This document shows positions 1-12,256 of a stretch of DNA of 64,000 bases, one piece after another. How positions within the stretch are numbered: position 1 is the first letter of the stretch; each line of letters begins with the position of its first letter. Source of the stretch: Simmondsia chinensis. Its lineage: Eukaryota > Streptophyta > Magnoliopsida > Caryophyllales > Simmondsiaceae. The notes below the pieces were generated by a model that was given only the letters and a program-made list of their open reading frames with translations, searched no databases and had not been told where the DNA came from. Location of the stretch: positions 4,042,501-4,106,500 of the forward strand of contig JAGTTD010000006.1 of assembly GCA_018398585.1 (NCBI GenBank), read 5' to 3'. The position numbers were made by a program, and so were the translations under genes.

Positions 1-205
1 TAATACTAATGCAATATTAGGCAATCGTTGTAAAACATCTTAACTATTAATTTTTGTACATGGAAGTGTTACATCATGGTTTTAACAAAGGATATTATAA
101 TCCTAGAACAAGTTCCAAATTGTTGATAGAATAAAAAATATTAGAATCTAGTTGGTATGTTAAAAACTCAAAATTTAGTAATTTTATATTTTATCCTACA
201 CTAAA

Positions 206-336
206 TGAAACAGCCTCTCTTCAGGTTAACACCCTGAAGGGGGAAGGCTGCGTACATCCGCCCCCCCCCCCCCCCCCCCCCCCCCCAAAAAAAGACCCTG
301 GGTAAGCGGGAACCCTTGAGACACTGGGTATGTTCC
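206..336 (+). mobile_element. Tail-only SINE/LINE insertion with expanded C tract
   Basis: Perfect 17-bp target duplication TTTTATCCTACACTAAA at 189-205 and 337-353. The element begins TGAAACAGCCTCTCTTCAGG, inside the shared tail, so it is 5'-truncated. It has 26 consecutive C at 261-286 where other copies have about 5-8. Confidence 0.9.
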
Positions 337-440
337 TTTTATCCTACACTAAACACAATTTCGGGTTAGATTTGGGTCGGGTTCGGATTGAATTTGACGT
401 CATCCAAATCCAGTCTTACACAAAACCCATTTATTAACAT

Positions 441-473
441 CCAAATCCAAATCCAAATCCAAATCCAAATCCA
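441..473 (+). repeat. CCAAAT hexanucleotide repeat
   Basis: Five full CCAAAT units plus a partial one, with scattered further copies to 490. Not the plant telomere unit. Confidence 0.8.
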
Positions 474-540
474 TTTATTACATCCAAATCCATCATAAAT
501 AAATCGAGTTGGATAGATATCCAACGGATTCGAGTTGAAC

Positions 541-700
541 TGTCATTCCTGGGCCTAAGGCCTCACTGCTAGACTATATGTATAGGTGGTTCTGATAGTA
601 TGTAATATATGGCCCATTGGGCTTGGTCTTGTATTTGTATTCATCTATTATAAATATGCGAGAGGGCAGGTTGCTCATTATTTTACATGGTATCAGAGTC
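541..700 (+). mobile_element. Copia-type LTR end with primer binding site
   Basis: TGGTATCAGAGTC at 688-700 matches the usual Copia initiator-Met tRNA primer site and directly follows a sequence ending ...TTACA, as an LTR should. Upstream is a TATAAATAT box near 650. The left LTR boundary is not clear and no internal genes follow, so this is a fragment. Confidence 0.6.
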
Positions 701-1419
701 AAATTATCCCTCTCATATCTTCTCTCTTCCAAAGGCAAACCCTAGCCGCCCTAAACCTAATTGCCACCGCCCAAATCCGGCTATCACCAAGTAACGCCAA
801 TGTCACCAATTCGAAGTCAACTCACTCAAGAAAGTAGTCTAACACTAACACACGGAGTTGGCATATATTAGATCCACATATAAACCTAAGTGGGGTTTCA
901 TCCTAAAACAAACTGACATTAAGTAGAATAATCTACTAGACCTATATATTGATCTCTTCACTCTCACAACTTCTATATGAAATTCTAACTAGACTCACAT
1001 GTGAATTTCTTAACAACGTGGAACATGATCTCATAATATATAGGTATCTCGTCAAAAAAAGGTCGGCGTGGCATATAGTTTAAGCAATATACATGTATCT
1101 TCTTTCAAAATCCGATGAATTTTATAGTAGTTTGTTTAATTTTTTGTTGAAACACTGGCACAACTCATGTATATTATTATAACCATGTATACCAACATTT
1201 TTCTTATAAAAACAGGTCATATTATGACAAGATCATCAAATTCCAACGTAGGATGCGTCGGTGATAAAAATCTCAAGCATCAAGGTACCTGTATATTGAA
1301 ATGTTATTATATGAAAGTGTTAAATATTCAAATCTCATGTAGATTAATGATAGATTCCCTTATTTATTATAGATAATGAAGGTTATATTTTTTTTTTTTT
1401 TTTTTTTGTATATAGGGTA

Positions 1420-2352
1420 GGGTCTATTTGGCATTGCTGTGAAAAAAATTATTTTTATCGGAAGCACTTTTTTGAAAAGTGTTGTTTCGAAGAAATAATT
1501 TATGTTTGGCCCAACCAGTAAATAAAAATTTATAGTATTATAGTGAGTGTTTGGCAAATATTGAAAAAAAAGCATTTTTTTGTATCAAATTACCATAAAA
1601 AAATATAAACAGAAGTCTTCTGTAGCTGAAAAAAGCACCAAAAAATATTTTCAAACATTTAGTATATTTTTTAAATATTTTTAATATTTTTTTATTATTT
1701 AAAGTATTTTTTAAATATTTCTAACATTTTTTAAATATGTTTTGATATTTTTAAAATATTTTTACAATATTTAAATATTTTTCTTAAAAATTAAAAATAT
1801 TTTTCAAATATTTGAAATAAATACTATAAATATATTACTAAATATTAAAATATTGAGAAAATTTGGTTCACATGTCCCGACATTTTGAAATATTTTTCAA
1901 GTGTCCTAAACTTTGGTCACTTTTTTTCAGGTACCCTTTGCTTAACTTCGTTAGAGTTTTATTAGTAAAAGGTGCCTAAAAAAAATTACCAAAATTTAAG
2001 ATACTTGAAAAATATATTACCAAACTTTAGGGTATCTAAATCAAAATTTTCTCTTTTAAATATATAAATATTTTAAAATATGTTGTCATTCATCAAGATA
2101 CGCATAAAATATATTACCAAACATTGGGTGGTAGCTAAATCAAATTTTATCAATTATTTAATTTTAGTTTTCACTTCTGCTTAAAAAAAAGGCACTAAGT
2201 TTATGTTTCTCCTTAAAAGGAGAAAAATAGTTTCTACTTTTAATGAAAAGCGCCTTTTAATTCTAACCAAACACAATTAAAATTTCAAAAAAATATGTTT
2301 TCTAAAAAATTATTTTTTTTATCAGAAAAAGCAGTCTCAAACAAGCTCTTCA
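1420..2352 (+). mobile_element. Foldback MITE containing a second foldback element
   Basis: The outer ends (CTATTTGGCATTGCTGTG at left; GCAGTCTCAAACAAGCTC at right) are imperfect inverted repeats of the class GCTTGTTTGGCATTGC. Inside, 1857-2056 is a separate palindromic element. Confidence 0.65.
1857..2056 (+). mobile_element. Palindromic MITE, copy 1 of 3
   Basis: Near-perfect hairpin with the central T-rich tract and the words TTTTTCAGGTACC and TTAACTTCGTTAGAG. Related copies are at 32625-32880 and 34428-34655. Confidence 0.7.
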
Positions 2353-3107
2353 TTAAGAAATACCGAGATTTTAAGCATGAAGTCAATCCAAAAAAGTTGG
2401 AATAATTGATGTTGTATAACTTATCCATGGAGCCAGAACGCTTTGTTGGGATCTTTTAACATAAACAACTTCAAAATTTATCCATTCTTTAATTAATTAC
2501 CACAAATTTTATAATTTTTAAAAAATTACCGGCTAAATTTAAAATTTTTCAATCAACTATCTCTCATCAATATAGTTGGCATTTCGTCAATATAGTTGGC
2601 ATTTCATTAAAAATCACTTGACCAGAAGAGTATCCACCTCAGGCTGCGTTTGATTCAGTTTTTTAACAACTTAAAGCTGTGAAAAAGCTCTAGTTGACTG
2701 TATAATTAGTGTATGGTTAACAGAAAAGATCTGTTTACATCTTTTTCACAGCTTAAGCAGAAAGATGAAAAAATTGTTCTATAACTTAGTAGAAAAAGAT
2801 TTGAAACTGGATCTTTTTTACAGTTTATTTCAAATTTTATAGTTTATTATTACCACTCCCACCTACCACCATTTCATTTCCATCCATGGGCCATTACACT
2901 CACTACTCTTCACTATCATAACTAACTATTATTATGATTCTACCCTACCTGTTATCATTAAATTAATTTATATTATTAAGTTATTTTTGTGATTATAATT
3001 GATAAGTTTCTTTTTTAAATTTGTATCCAAATACTTATTCTGTAAAAAGATCTTTCTATATTGTACAATCAAATAGTTCAGTGTAAAAAGATATAGAAGG
3101 TAGATTA

Positions 3108-3195
3108 CAGGTTCCGCAACATTCTCCAAAACATTAGCAACAAAGTGCTTAATTGTCATGGAGAAAAATGGATCCGCAACAGCATAACCTACTAA
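3108..3195 (+). repeat. Dispersed 85-bp repeat, copy 1
   Basis: GGTTCCGCAACATTCTCCAA to CAGCATAACCTACTAAG matches 11457-11545 at most positions (shared ATTAGCAACAAAGT, CTTAATTGTC, CATAACCTACT). Identity unknown. Confidence 0.7.
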
Positions 3196-3297
3196 GGCAT
3201 TCCTTCAATGATTGACTCCTTCCTCGACAATCATCGAATGAAATGTGGACACTAAGACGAGTCAACGACTAGAACTGCAATTGTAAGCTATTGTTAG

Positions 3298-3594
3298 TGT
3301 TAGAGTATAAAAATCATTCATGAGCCTTTTACCCATCAGCTTAAGCTTTTAGAAGAGTTGGTTCTTTGATATGGTATTAGAACCTTATTAACCAATAAGT
3401 CACAAGTTCGAATCTCAATAGCCCTCGCTTTCAATATTTAAAACAATTTAAGCATAAGGTATGAGGTGGAGCCTGTGTAATATCCACACTCCAAACCCAA
3501 TTGCTATTCGCGTGAGGAGACATGTTAGAGTATATAATCATTCTTGAGCCGTCACCCATCAGCTTAAGCTTTTGGGATAGATGGTTCCTTGACA
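3298..3594 (+). mobile_element. TRIM (terminal-repeat retrotransposon in miniature), copy 1
   Basis: Short LTRs at 3298-3371 and 3533-3594 share TGTTAGAGTATA and CCCATCAGCTTAAGCTTTT. A primer site TGGTATTAGAACC follows LTR 1 at 3372, and a purine-rich CGTGAGGAGACA precedes LTR 2. Flanks GTTAG and GTAAG (4 of 5). Confidence 0.75.
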
Positions 3595-3955
3595 GTAAGG
3601 AACTCCATTACCTCGGAGTAAATGTGCCCAAGATAAACCTAAGATAGAGAGATTAGCATGTATCATTCGTTACATAAGATATGAGGTGAGCCTGTGTACT
3701 ATTCAAGCTTCAGTCCCCATATCTGTCAGCTAGAATTTTTGATGGACGAGCTCTACCTTGGCCATTAGTCATGATTCACCTTAAATTGTCCTAGAGTCAC
3801 TAGAGCATCCTCACTTCGGCTTGACCCCATCTCTATTATCTAATGGCCTGTTTGGTCGAACTTCTTTACAAAAGGTGCTTTTTTAAAGAAATTGCTTCTT
3901 CTTCTTTTTTTTTTTTTTAAAAAGATTTAAGGGTATTTAGTCTTAGCAAGTTCAT

Positions 3956-4113
3956 GAATGCTTTGCCATGAATGTTTTGCCAGGTTGGGGGTCCTCGAAA
4001 ACAGTCTCTCGTCAGGGTCCCACCCTGAGGAGGTAAGGTTGCGCACATCCTGCCCCTCCCAGACCTTGCGCAAGCGGGAGCCATTGAGGCATTGGGTATG
4101 TTGATGATGATGG
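3956..4113 (+). mobile_element. Tail-only SINE/LINE insertion
   Basis: Shared tail from CAGGTTGGGGGTCCTCG (3981) to GGCATTGGGTATGTTGATGA. A short AGTTCAT repeat at 3949-3955 and 4114-4120 may be the target duplication. It appears to split a foldback MITE (parts at 3842-3950 and 4200-4420). Confidence 0.65.
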
Positions 4114-4540
4114 AGTTCATAGCTATATTCCTTCTGCTAAGAAAGAAATCTCCATCATCATAGACATCTTATATCTGTTTTTGAAATACGAAAAATGGAC
4201 TTAATGTTATATTATTGCTTATTTGGTCAAGCTTTTGAAAAAAAGTTTTTTTTTTTTTTCCTCTCACTTAGAAAGCATTTTTTTAGTTTTAAGGTGCTTA
4301 TTTTTAGATGAAACTCGAAGTTGTTTCATATATTTTTAAATAAGAGAAGAAAAATATTGTTTCTCCTTTCAAAAAAAAAAAGAAAGAAGAAGCATAATGA
4401 CTTGCATAAATATCAAATATTAGTCAAAATTAATGTAACCCCCAACCTCTAAATTCATCAAACATACCCCGTGAGATATTGATTTAAATCAATTTTATTC
4501 TCTCAGCTTTTAGTTTTATTATCAAAGACACTTCGAACTA

Positions 4541-4690
4541 CAGCAGCAACAACAACAGTCTCAGTGCCACAGGGGCTCCCGCACGAAGCAGGGTCTGGGG
4601 GGGTTGGATGTACGCAGCCTTCCCCCTTCCAGGTGGAAGAGAGGCTGTTTCCAAGGACCCCCATCCTAAATATCGAGTCGTCATGAGAAC
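4541..4690 (-). mobile_element. Tail-bearing SINE/LINE insertion
   Basis: The minus strand reads CATGACGACTCGATATTTAG, then the tail (GGATGGGGGTCCTTGGAAAC) and ends in GTT repeats. The CATGACGACTCGAT start is shared with the copy ending at 47529, defining a subfamily. Target duplication not resolved. Confidence 0.75.
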
Positions 4691-5339
4691 ATTGTAACCA
4701 GAATCTTATTGTCTTTGTGATGTAGCAAAATCAACGTGATCCCCCAATTTTTAATTTCATCAAAAATATATGTAACTACAAAGAAAAAAGGTTAAAATAT
4801 TTATATGACGATTATGAAAAAAATAATTTTTTTCGCAATATGGTCAGTAAATGCTTTTAGATTCACACGAATAAAGAATTTATAATACATAACCCAATGA
4901 GCAAAATAAGATCCGACGTAACTAAAACTTCAAATAAGAAAAGTTCGAAAACTTTTCATTTACTTTGCCCTTTCACATCAAATGAACCCATCATCAACTT
5001 TGACTCAATAATGCCAACATGAGAGCTGGAAATACCAATTAATAATAATGGAGCGGAAGAATAATGTGACAGTTGATTGCACCACAAATATGAACACAAA
5101 TCCCAATATGATTTACAATGCAACCATTTTTAGATTGTAAAAACTTTGAAAAGTCGAATCTTATTTTATATAATTAATTAAATTTATTTAATGTGATCAT
5201 AAGCTATATAATGTAGTGATGGGGCCATAGAAGCCTGTAACTAGAACATATAAAGTATCATTAATTGGAGCCTATTTATGGAAAGGTATAATTAGTGTGG
5301 AGCAAATAGGCCCCATTAATGTTATGATTTTTTTTATAT

Positions 5340-7785
5340 TATTATGATATAACTTATACTGAATAATAATTACAGATTTTTATAAAGTCATCTTAATTGT
5401 GAGAGAATATTTTAGAGGGCATACCCATTGGGATTGCTAATGTGTTATATATATAGAGAAACTATACAGAGGAAGAATTACAACAAAACCCTTAGAGAAT
5501 ATCCTATTAATATAATACTAGGATAGTATACTAATACACCCCTTCAATCTGAACGGGACGGGCCAAAGTTCAGATTAGCCCTATGAATGAGGAAGCAATC
5601 AGAAGCTAAACTCTTAGTGAAGATATCAGTAACTTGTTTGGTAGTGGGAGTATACTGAACCTGGATATCATCCTTAATTACCTTCTCTGAAACATAATGA
5701 AAACCAACATCAACATGCTTATTATGATCATTAGGGATAGGATTAGCAATAATATACGTGGCAAAGATATTGTCACAGAAGATCTGTACTGGACTAGAGT
5801 GACGAAGACCAAGGTCACGCATGAGATACCTGAGCCAGTCACACTCAACAACCACTTGTGCAATAGCTCGGTACTCAGACTCCATAGTAGACTTGAAAAC
5901 AGTGTGTTGCTTCTTGGCACACTAGGAGATAAGGTTGTGACCGAGAAAGAGGGCAAACCCAGCAATGGAACGATGAGTGTCAGGACATCCACCTAGTCAA
6001 CATTGGCGTATGCAGTTATAGCTGTGAAGGATCTTGAGGGAAATGGTGAGACCATGATCAGGTGTGTGTTTGAAGTAATGAAGGATGCGGTCACCATCTG
6101 CCAGTGAGAGGACCTAGGAGCATGCATAAACTGGGACACAGGGCTAACCACATAACGAATGTTAGGGTGAGTCATGGTGAGATACTAGATGGCACCTACC
6201 ACACTCTTATACTTAGTTCAATCATCAAATAGATCCCCATAAGTCAAAGATGGTTGAACCCGGGCTAAAAGAGGTGTTTGTATAGGTTTGGACTCGAGCA
6301 TGTCATTCTTGCTCAGAAGATTAATGGTGTATTTGTGTTGAGTACGGAAAAGGCCATGTCTGGGAGGGTTTGGCTTCAATGCCAAGAAAGTAGTGGAGAG
6401 GACTAAGGTCCTTTATGGTAAACTGGGTAGATAATGAGGCAATTAAGCTTTGTAGTTGAGATGAGTTGGAACCAGTGATAATAATATCATCAACATAAAA
6501 AAGAAGGCATACAATCCCGATAGAAGAGTGATGGATAAAAAGAGAAGGATTTGTCTTACTATAGTGGAACCTAAGACCATAGAGAAACGTACTGAACCTA
6601 TGAAACCAAGCTCAGGGGGCCTATTTGAGCCCATAAAGGGCTTTATGTAGGCAAAAAACATGGTTAGGAAACTTGGGGTGTATAAAGCCTTGTGGTTGTT
6701 TCATATGAAGTTCTTCGTTTCAAAAACCGTGTAAAAATGCATTTTTGACATCAAGTTGACGAATGGACCAAGAGTTCGTGACAGCCAAAGCTAGGATAAA
6801 TCTAATGGTAGTGGGTTTTACAACCGGGCTCAAGGTTTCAAAGCAGTCAAGGCCCTCTTGTGGATGAAAACCTTGGGCAATAAGTCTAGCTTTGAAACAA
6901 TCAACAGAACCATCAGATTCATACTTGACTTTGTACTTCCATGTGCTACCAACCACATTTTGAGAAGGGGAAGGTGGAACAAGATCCCAAGTATGATTTA
7001 GCATAAGTGCATTAAACTCCTCAGACATGGCCTCTTGCTATTGAGGATTTTTAACGGCGTGTGAAAAATATGTAGGTTCTTGTACGACAATGATGGATGA
7101 AAGAGACAAAATATGCTTAGACTTGCGTATGCCATCTTTAAGTCTAGTACGCATGGGGTGGACATATTGCGACACAGTGGGTTCAGTAGAAGTGGACAAT
7201 GGTGAACCGTCAGCCCCATAAGAGGCAATTGGGACATCAGTCGGGGAACTCAGCAACGCACTTGAGTCATAGCTCATGACACCCCCTCTAATCGAGCTAG
7301 GGGGAAGTGACCGAACCAACCTGGCCGTCAATGACAGTAGGAGTGGTCGATGGTGGGTCTGCTGCCATGACATCGCTAGAGGGATTGGGGGCAAGGGGGA
7401 GGACGCAACAGCCGACAAAGGCGGAGAGCCATGGTCTATATTCCCGACATGTGGCTGGGGGGTGGTAGTAATGGACCACACAATGGTGGTGAGGTCATGG
7501 ACAAGACGTGAAGGGGAACCTTCACAAGACGTGTAAAATAGGACTCCACCAAACCTGGCACTAAGTCAGGGTATGGAAAAACATTTTCTATGAATAAGGA
7601 AAAACATTTTCTACGAAATGCACATGACAGCTAATATGAACATGACCCGTGGTTGAATCAAGACACCGATAGCCTTTGTAGCGACAAGCATACCCAAGAA
7701 AGACACATGATATGGAACGGGGTGCTAATTTATGAGCAGTACGAGGAGTGATGTTAGGATAACATGCACTCCAAAAGAAGCAAAA
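5340..7785 (-). mobile_element. Ty1/Copia retrotransposon remnant, minus strand
   Basis: Read on the minus strand it gives, in order: the end of integrase (about 7780-7640, containing SISCVFLGYACRYKGYRC), a serine/proline-rich linker (7500-7040), reverse transcriptase (7028-6720, HTWDLVPPS; STWKYKVKY; QLDVKNAFLHG), a frameshifted YVDD region (about 6660-6440) and the RNase H end (5885-5544, ESEYRAIAQVVVECDWL; TKQVTDIFTKSLAS). Several stops and shifts disable it. The sequence beyond 5540 on the left looks like the start of its 3' LTR, with a TATATATA box near 5450, but no partner LTR was found. It joins an opposed Copia fragment at about 7785. Confidence 0.88.
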
Positions 7786-8590
7786 GAAACCATAAATTTT
7801 CCCTACCGAGCCTACTTTATTCGATTAGTTACCCAATTCCTTCGGTTGTCTTTTTCCTTCCCTTGCCTTCATTTATTTCCGCAGACCGCTTGAAAGCGCG
7901 TCTCATGGCTCGATGCTTCCATCAACGTGAAGGCATTGAATTAAGGAAACCTTTAGCCCCGTTGTCAAACCTAACACCATCCGCTTCATACTTAGTCTTG
8001 CTATCACCAAAAACTGGTCCATCAAACAACTAGATGTTAAAAATGCTTTTCTATTTGGCCACCTTAAAGAAGAAGTATACATGAAGCAATCCCAAGGCTT
8101 TACCCATCCTAAATTCCCAAATCATGTCTGCAAACTGCGCAAAGCCCTCTATGGTCTTAAACAGGCTCCACGTGCCTGGTTTCATCGCTTTAGTACCTTT
8201 CTCTTTAGCCTAGGATTTACCTATTGTCATGCTGACCCATCCCTCTTCCTTTTTCACAAAGACCAAGACATCGTTTGCCTCCTTCTATATGTGGACGATA
8301 TAATCCTCATTGGATCAAACCCCTGGTCCCTTGAAACACTAATCCATCACCTCTCGACTCAATTCGCCATGAAAGACCTTGGCCCTCTCCATTACTTCTT
8401 AGACATTGAGGCCCGTCATACCACAAATAGCTTCTTTCTCTCCCAACGACGCTACACCACAGACCTACTTACCAAACTCAACATGCATGAAGCCAAACCC
8501 ATACAAACCCCAACTCAAAGGACCCGCTTGACAGGGCAACCAAACTCAACATGCCCTCTCACAATGAAAGTTTTATTAGATCTAGAATGA
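7786..8590 (+). mobile_element. Second Ty1/Copia fragment, plus strand (reverse transcriptase core)
   Basis: The frame 8081-8590 holds VCKLRKALYGLKQAPRAWF, then LLYVDDIILIGS with the catalytic YVDD, then MKDLGPLHYFL and LSQRRYTTDLL, all typical of Copia reverse transcriptase. Upstream, 7880-8080 carries the preceding part (LKARLMARCFHQREGIE; QLDVKNAFLF) across a frameshift. It faces away from the Copia remnant on its left and repeats the same domain, so this is either two insertions or one inverted rearrangement. No LTR is visible on its right. Confidence 0.85.
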
Positions 8591-8868
8591 AGGATAACAA
8601 ATGACTCGAGCTTACCAACTCTCTTTTACTTCAAGCAAAAGCCGTACAACAAAATATATATAGTGAGGACAAGATAGAAAATCCTAGAAAATGATGGGTA
8701 TATTGACCTGACCTGAAAAATAAGGCTCAAAGGACCCGATTCCTCTGCTCCAGTACAAATCTCTGCTTCTAAATCTATACTTAAATATTTGAGACACAAC
8801 ATGTTATATACATAGGAGAGAAGTTAATAATTGTATTTGACCAAGGAGGATTACTATTTTTGGGTATT

Positions 8869-9433
8869 TAGGGATGGCAATGGGGCGGGTAAACCTGCTA
8901 CCCGTGAGTACCTGCCCTGTTTGGGGTGGATACGAGTATAAGTGGGCGGGTAGTAGGTGCGGGTTAGGTGTACCCGCCCCGTACCCGTCACAAGAATGGG
9001 GCATATATAGTTTTGTACCCGCCCTGCCCCCTCCATACCGCCCCAGCCCATCTCATACCCACCATGCCCGCTTTATTTTATACATAGTTAACCTTCAAAT
9101 TAAAAAATACTTGTTTAAATTTAATAACCCAAATTGTTTATCAATGTTATAAAAAAATATAATTGGTTTTAAAAATAATATTAAATAACTAATATGAACA
9201 GGTATAGATAATTGTTTTATACTCACATTAGGGAAGATACGGAGTGGGTAATGGATACGCATTGGATACCTGCGGGTATGAGTATAGGTTTGTACCCGCC
9301 GGGTGGGTACGAGTATCCACTTCATACCCGTGACGGGTAATGAAGCAAGTACGGGTATAGGATTTGGGTGGCGGGTACGGGTATGGAAGAGGCACCCCCA
9401 TACCCGCCCCGCCCCGCCCCATTGCCATCCCTA
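8869..9433 (+). mobile_element. hAT-type non-autonomous element (565 bp)
   Basis: Begins TAGGGATGGCAATGGGGCGG and ends with its reverse complement (CCGCCCCATTGCCATCCCTA). Flanked by 8-bp TGGGTATT and GGGGTATT (7 of 8). The interior is rich in CGGGTA/TACCCG and has no coding capacity. Strand is arbitrary. Confidence 0.85.
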
Positions 9434-9849
9434 GGGGTATTAATACCCTGAAAATTGAGAACAAGGGTCCCTAAAAGAGGAAGATGTTGATATAATCCAA
9501 AATATAGTGGTTAAATGAGAGGTGGTATAGGTATTAATAAATAAGTTAAGTCCTTTGGTCCAACTATACTCTCCTATAACTCTATAAATACGGGCCTTAA
9601 GTGTAGAGGAGGAGTGTGAATGGGTAATTGTTAGAGTCCCTCTCCTCTCTCTCTCTCTTATCTCTCTTATCTTCCCTCTTATTCTACAAATCTTATACTA
9701 TACTTATAAATCTTTTTATACTCTATAGTTTATACTGATTTTATACAAATATACTACTATTTTGAGTTGATTATGATTGAATTGAAGCGTAGAGAAAAGG
9801 ACATGGAAAATCAGCATATTATAATATTTTGTCCATATGTGAATCAGAT

Positions 9850-9966
9850 ACTGATTTTTTTTTTTTTTATCATGGTAAATCCAGGGGAGGGGGGTGCTCT
9901 AGTGGGGGCTCGAACCTAGCGCTTTCACATAGACGACCGGGAATCACACCACTAGGCTATGAGCAA
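9850..9966 (-). mobile_element. tRNA-derived SINE fragment
   Basis: The minus strand has a Pol III A box TAGCCTAGTGG (9959-9949) and B box GGTTCGAGCCC (9916-9906) at tRNA-like spacing, followed by a run of A (the T run on the plus strand at about 9857). Too diverged for a tRNA gene. Confidence 0.6.
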
Positions 9967-10014
9967 CTTGCTCTGTGAATTAGATAGTGATACAATTGCA
10001 CATTATAATATTTA

Positions 10015-10400
10015 GGGTTATTTAAGTTAAAGGTCCCTGTACTTATTTATTTTGTCAATTTGATCATTAGACTTTTAATTGAATTAATTTAGTCCCTAAA
10101 TAATTCAAAATGTAACAATTTAGTCATTTGGTCAAATTTAAGATAAGTTAATGTCGTAATTTTGAACGGCAAAATTATGTTAAATACAAGTAACTTATTA
10201 TAAATTCGTCCGTTTACTCAATTTAACCCATTTCATGAACGAACCATTAAAATTTTATTAAAACCTTAACGTAAAATTTTATATAAGGACCAAATTGACA
10301 CATTTTGAATTGTACGGAGACTAAATTGACACAATTAAAAGTACAAGGACTAAATTAACACAATGAATAAAGTAAAAGAACCTTTAGCTTAAATGACTCT
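10015..10400 (+). mobile_element. Foldback MITE
   Basis: Left arm GGTTATTTAAGTTAAAGGTC pairs with the right arm ACCTTTAGCTTAAATGACTC. The interior has repeated AATTTAGTCCCTAAA and its complement. Relatives lie at 57905-58215 and in two halves at 59100-59235 and 59756-59870. Confidence 0.65.
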
Positions 10401-10971
10401 TATATTTTTAATAGGCAAATTGTAAAAAAATAACACAGCCAAAAATGCACATTTGAATCCATAATTAAGCTTGGTTTAGTTGCTAAATAAATTAAATTCT
10501 ACAGGAAATTATACTTTTCAAAATACACTTTCCTTGTCAACTTTTCAGGAAGTAGAATGGATGCACCCTTTAAATCCGGTATGACTCTACTAATTCTTAG
10601 CTTTACCAATCGAGAAACAGAGGACTGTCTCGGAAGAACTATATCATCCCATAAGCTCTGCGCAATGCACCGCGACATGTTTTTTAGTACCTCGTCATGA
10701 AAATCAGCTTCCATACCGACGTATAGGGATGTAAATAGGTTGAGTCACACCTAGCATCTCCTTATTCGAACTCGAGCTCAAACCCTTGCTTAGTTGGGTC
10801 TGATAAGGATTTTAGTGGGCGTATTATCTTACTCGAGCAGATTCGAGCTCATTATCAAGTCACACTAAACTTGTTATTGAGTCAAATTGAGTTGATCATA
10901 ACCGAGAAAAGTTTGGATCTAAACCCAAAGGCAAAGATAATCGAATTGTTATCATGAAGGTGAATTGTAAG

Positions 10972-11450
10972 TCGCGATGGCAATGAGGTGGGGCGAACAC
11001 AGGGGGTGCCTTGTCCATACCAGTGCCTGCCACCCAAATCCATACCCCATCCTCCTCATTACCGGCCACGGGTATAAAGCAGGGTGAGCACAAATCCATA
11101 CCTATACGCACTCTAATATGAGTACAAAACGATTATCCATATTCACTCATATTAAATTATTTAATACTGTTTTTAAAAATTCAATTATATTTTTTATAAC
11201 ATTGATAAATAATTTAGGCAATTGAATTTAAACATTTATTTTTTAATAATGAAGTTAATTAGATACAAAATAGAGCAGGCATGGTGGTGTACAAGGCGCG
11301 GGGGTACAACACTATACCCGTACCCACCCCACACCAGTGACGGGTACGGGCCAAGTACATCCAACCCATACCTGCTACCCGCCTCACTTATGCCCATACC
11401 CATCCCAAATAAACGGGTAAAACGTTTTACTCGCCTCATTGTCATCTCTA
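10972..11450 (+). mobile_element. hAT-type non-autonomous element (479 bp)
   Basis: Left end TCGCGATGGCAATGAGGTGG pairs with the right end CGCCTCATTGTCATCTCTA. 8-bp flanks ATTGTAAG and ATTGTATG (7 of 8). Same family as the element at 8869. Confidence 0.82.
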
Positions 11451-11456
11451 ATTGTA

Positions 11457-11545
11457 TGTTCCGCAATATTCTTCAAAATATTAGCAACAAAGTACTTAAT
11501 TGTCGTGAAGAAGAACAAACCCCCTACAACATAACCTACTTCATT
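11457..11545 (+). repeat. Dispersed 85-bp repeat, copy 2
   Basis: TGTTCCGCAATATTCTTCAA to CAACATAACCTACTTC, matching the copy at 3108. It starts at the right edge of the hAT element ending at 11450. Confidence 0.7.
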
Positions 11546-12194
11546 TTAATTTCACAATAAACCCTTTCAAATTAGGAGCAATCGGAGTTTCAGTAGATGT
11601 AATACGCTCTCAATTTGTGGAAATGCATCTGATATCTTTAGAGAAAAGCAGTTCAACCACAAAACAAATATTTAAAATTTTTAAATGTAAATTCTCATTT
11701 TTAAAAATTAATTTTCTTTTTTTTATAATATCGTGAGAAAAATAAATGAATGTTAATGGCGTCATATTAAAATGTGATATTAAAAAGTTTACCTATATGT
11801 GACATTAAAAAATTTTAAAATCTAAATAATTTGTTAAAATTATACCTAAAATTTAGGTATTTTTATAAAAAAAAGTTAAAAATTTTTCATAAAAATTTAA
11901 CAACTCACATTATTCAAAAAATCCGACGGTAAAATAATCAAAAGAGCTTAACTAATTCAAGAAAACAAATCAAAAAAATTAGAAGATTTTCATAGCAAAA
12001 ACAGCAAATCAAACCCCCCCACTTTTCAGATTCTCTCTCTCTCTTTCTCTCTCTTCTCCCCCAATCCACATTTCATTGCTTCGATGAAATCAATGGCCAA
12101 AACCCTAACATAACGCTCCTCCCCTTTCATCTTCTGTTCTTTTCTCCCCATAAATTCGCCCTTTTTACCCTCTTTCTTATGTCCTTGAATCTTC

Positions 12195-12202
12195 TATATA
12201 TA
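12195..12202 (+). promoter_or_regulatory. Probable TATA box of EB1
   Basis: TATATATA lies about 95 bp upstream of the EB1 start codon, followed by a leader with no other ATG in good context. Position and sequence suit a core promoter with transcription starting near 12225-12235. This is inference without transcript data. Confidence 0.5.
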
Positions 12203-12253
12203 GGGCTCATTTGCAGTTCAAAGTTGCTGTGAATCTTGGAGAATTGAAGGGGG

Positions 12254-12256
<3 letters not shown>

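Noticed and set aside
441..473. Interstitial telomere repeat
   Set aside because: The unit is CCAAAT, not CCCTAAA.
7276..7536. 86-codon plus-strand frame
   Set aside because: It is the complement of the Copia linker on the minus strand and resembles no protein.
8804..9464. Frames rich in Tyr/Pro/Thr
   Set aside because: They are translations of the TACCCG/CGGGTA words inside the hAT-type element 8869-9433.
10499..10714. 71-codon minus-strand frame as a gene
   Set aside because: No recognised domain, no splice partners and repeats on both sides; could be an old gene fragment, but nothing supports a call.
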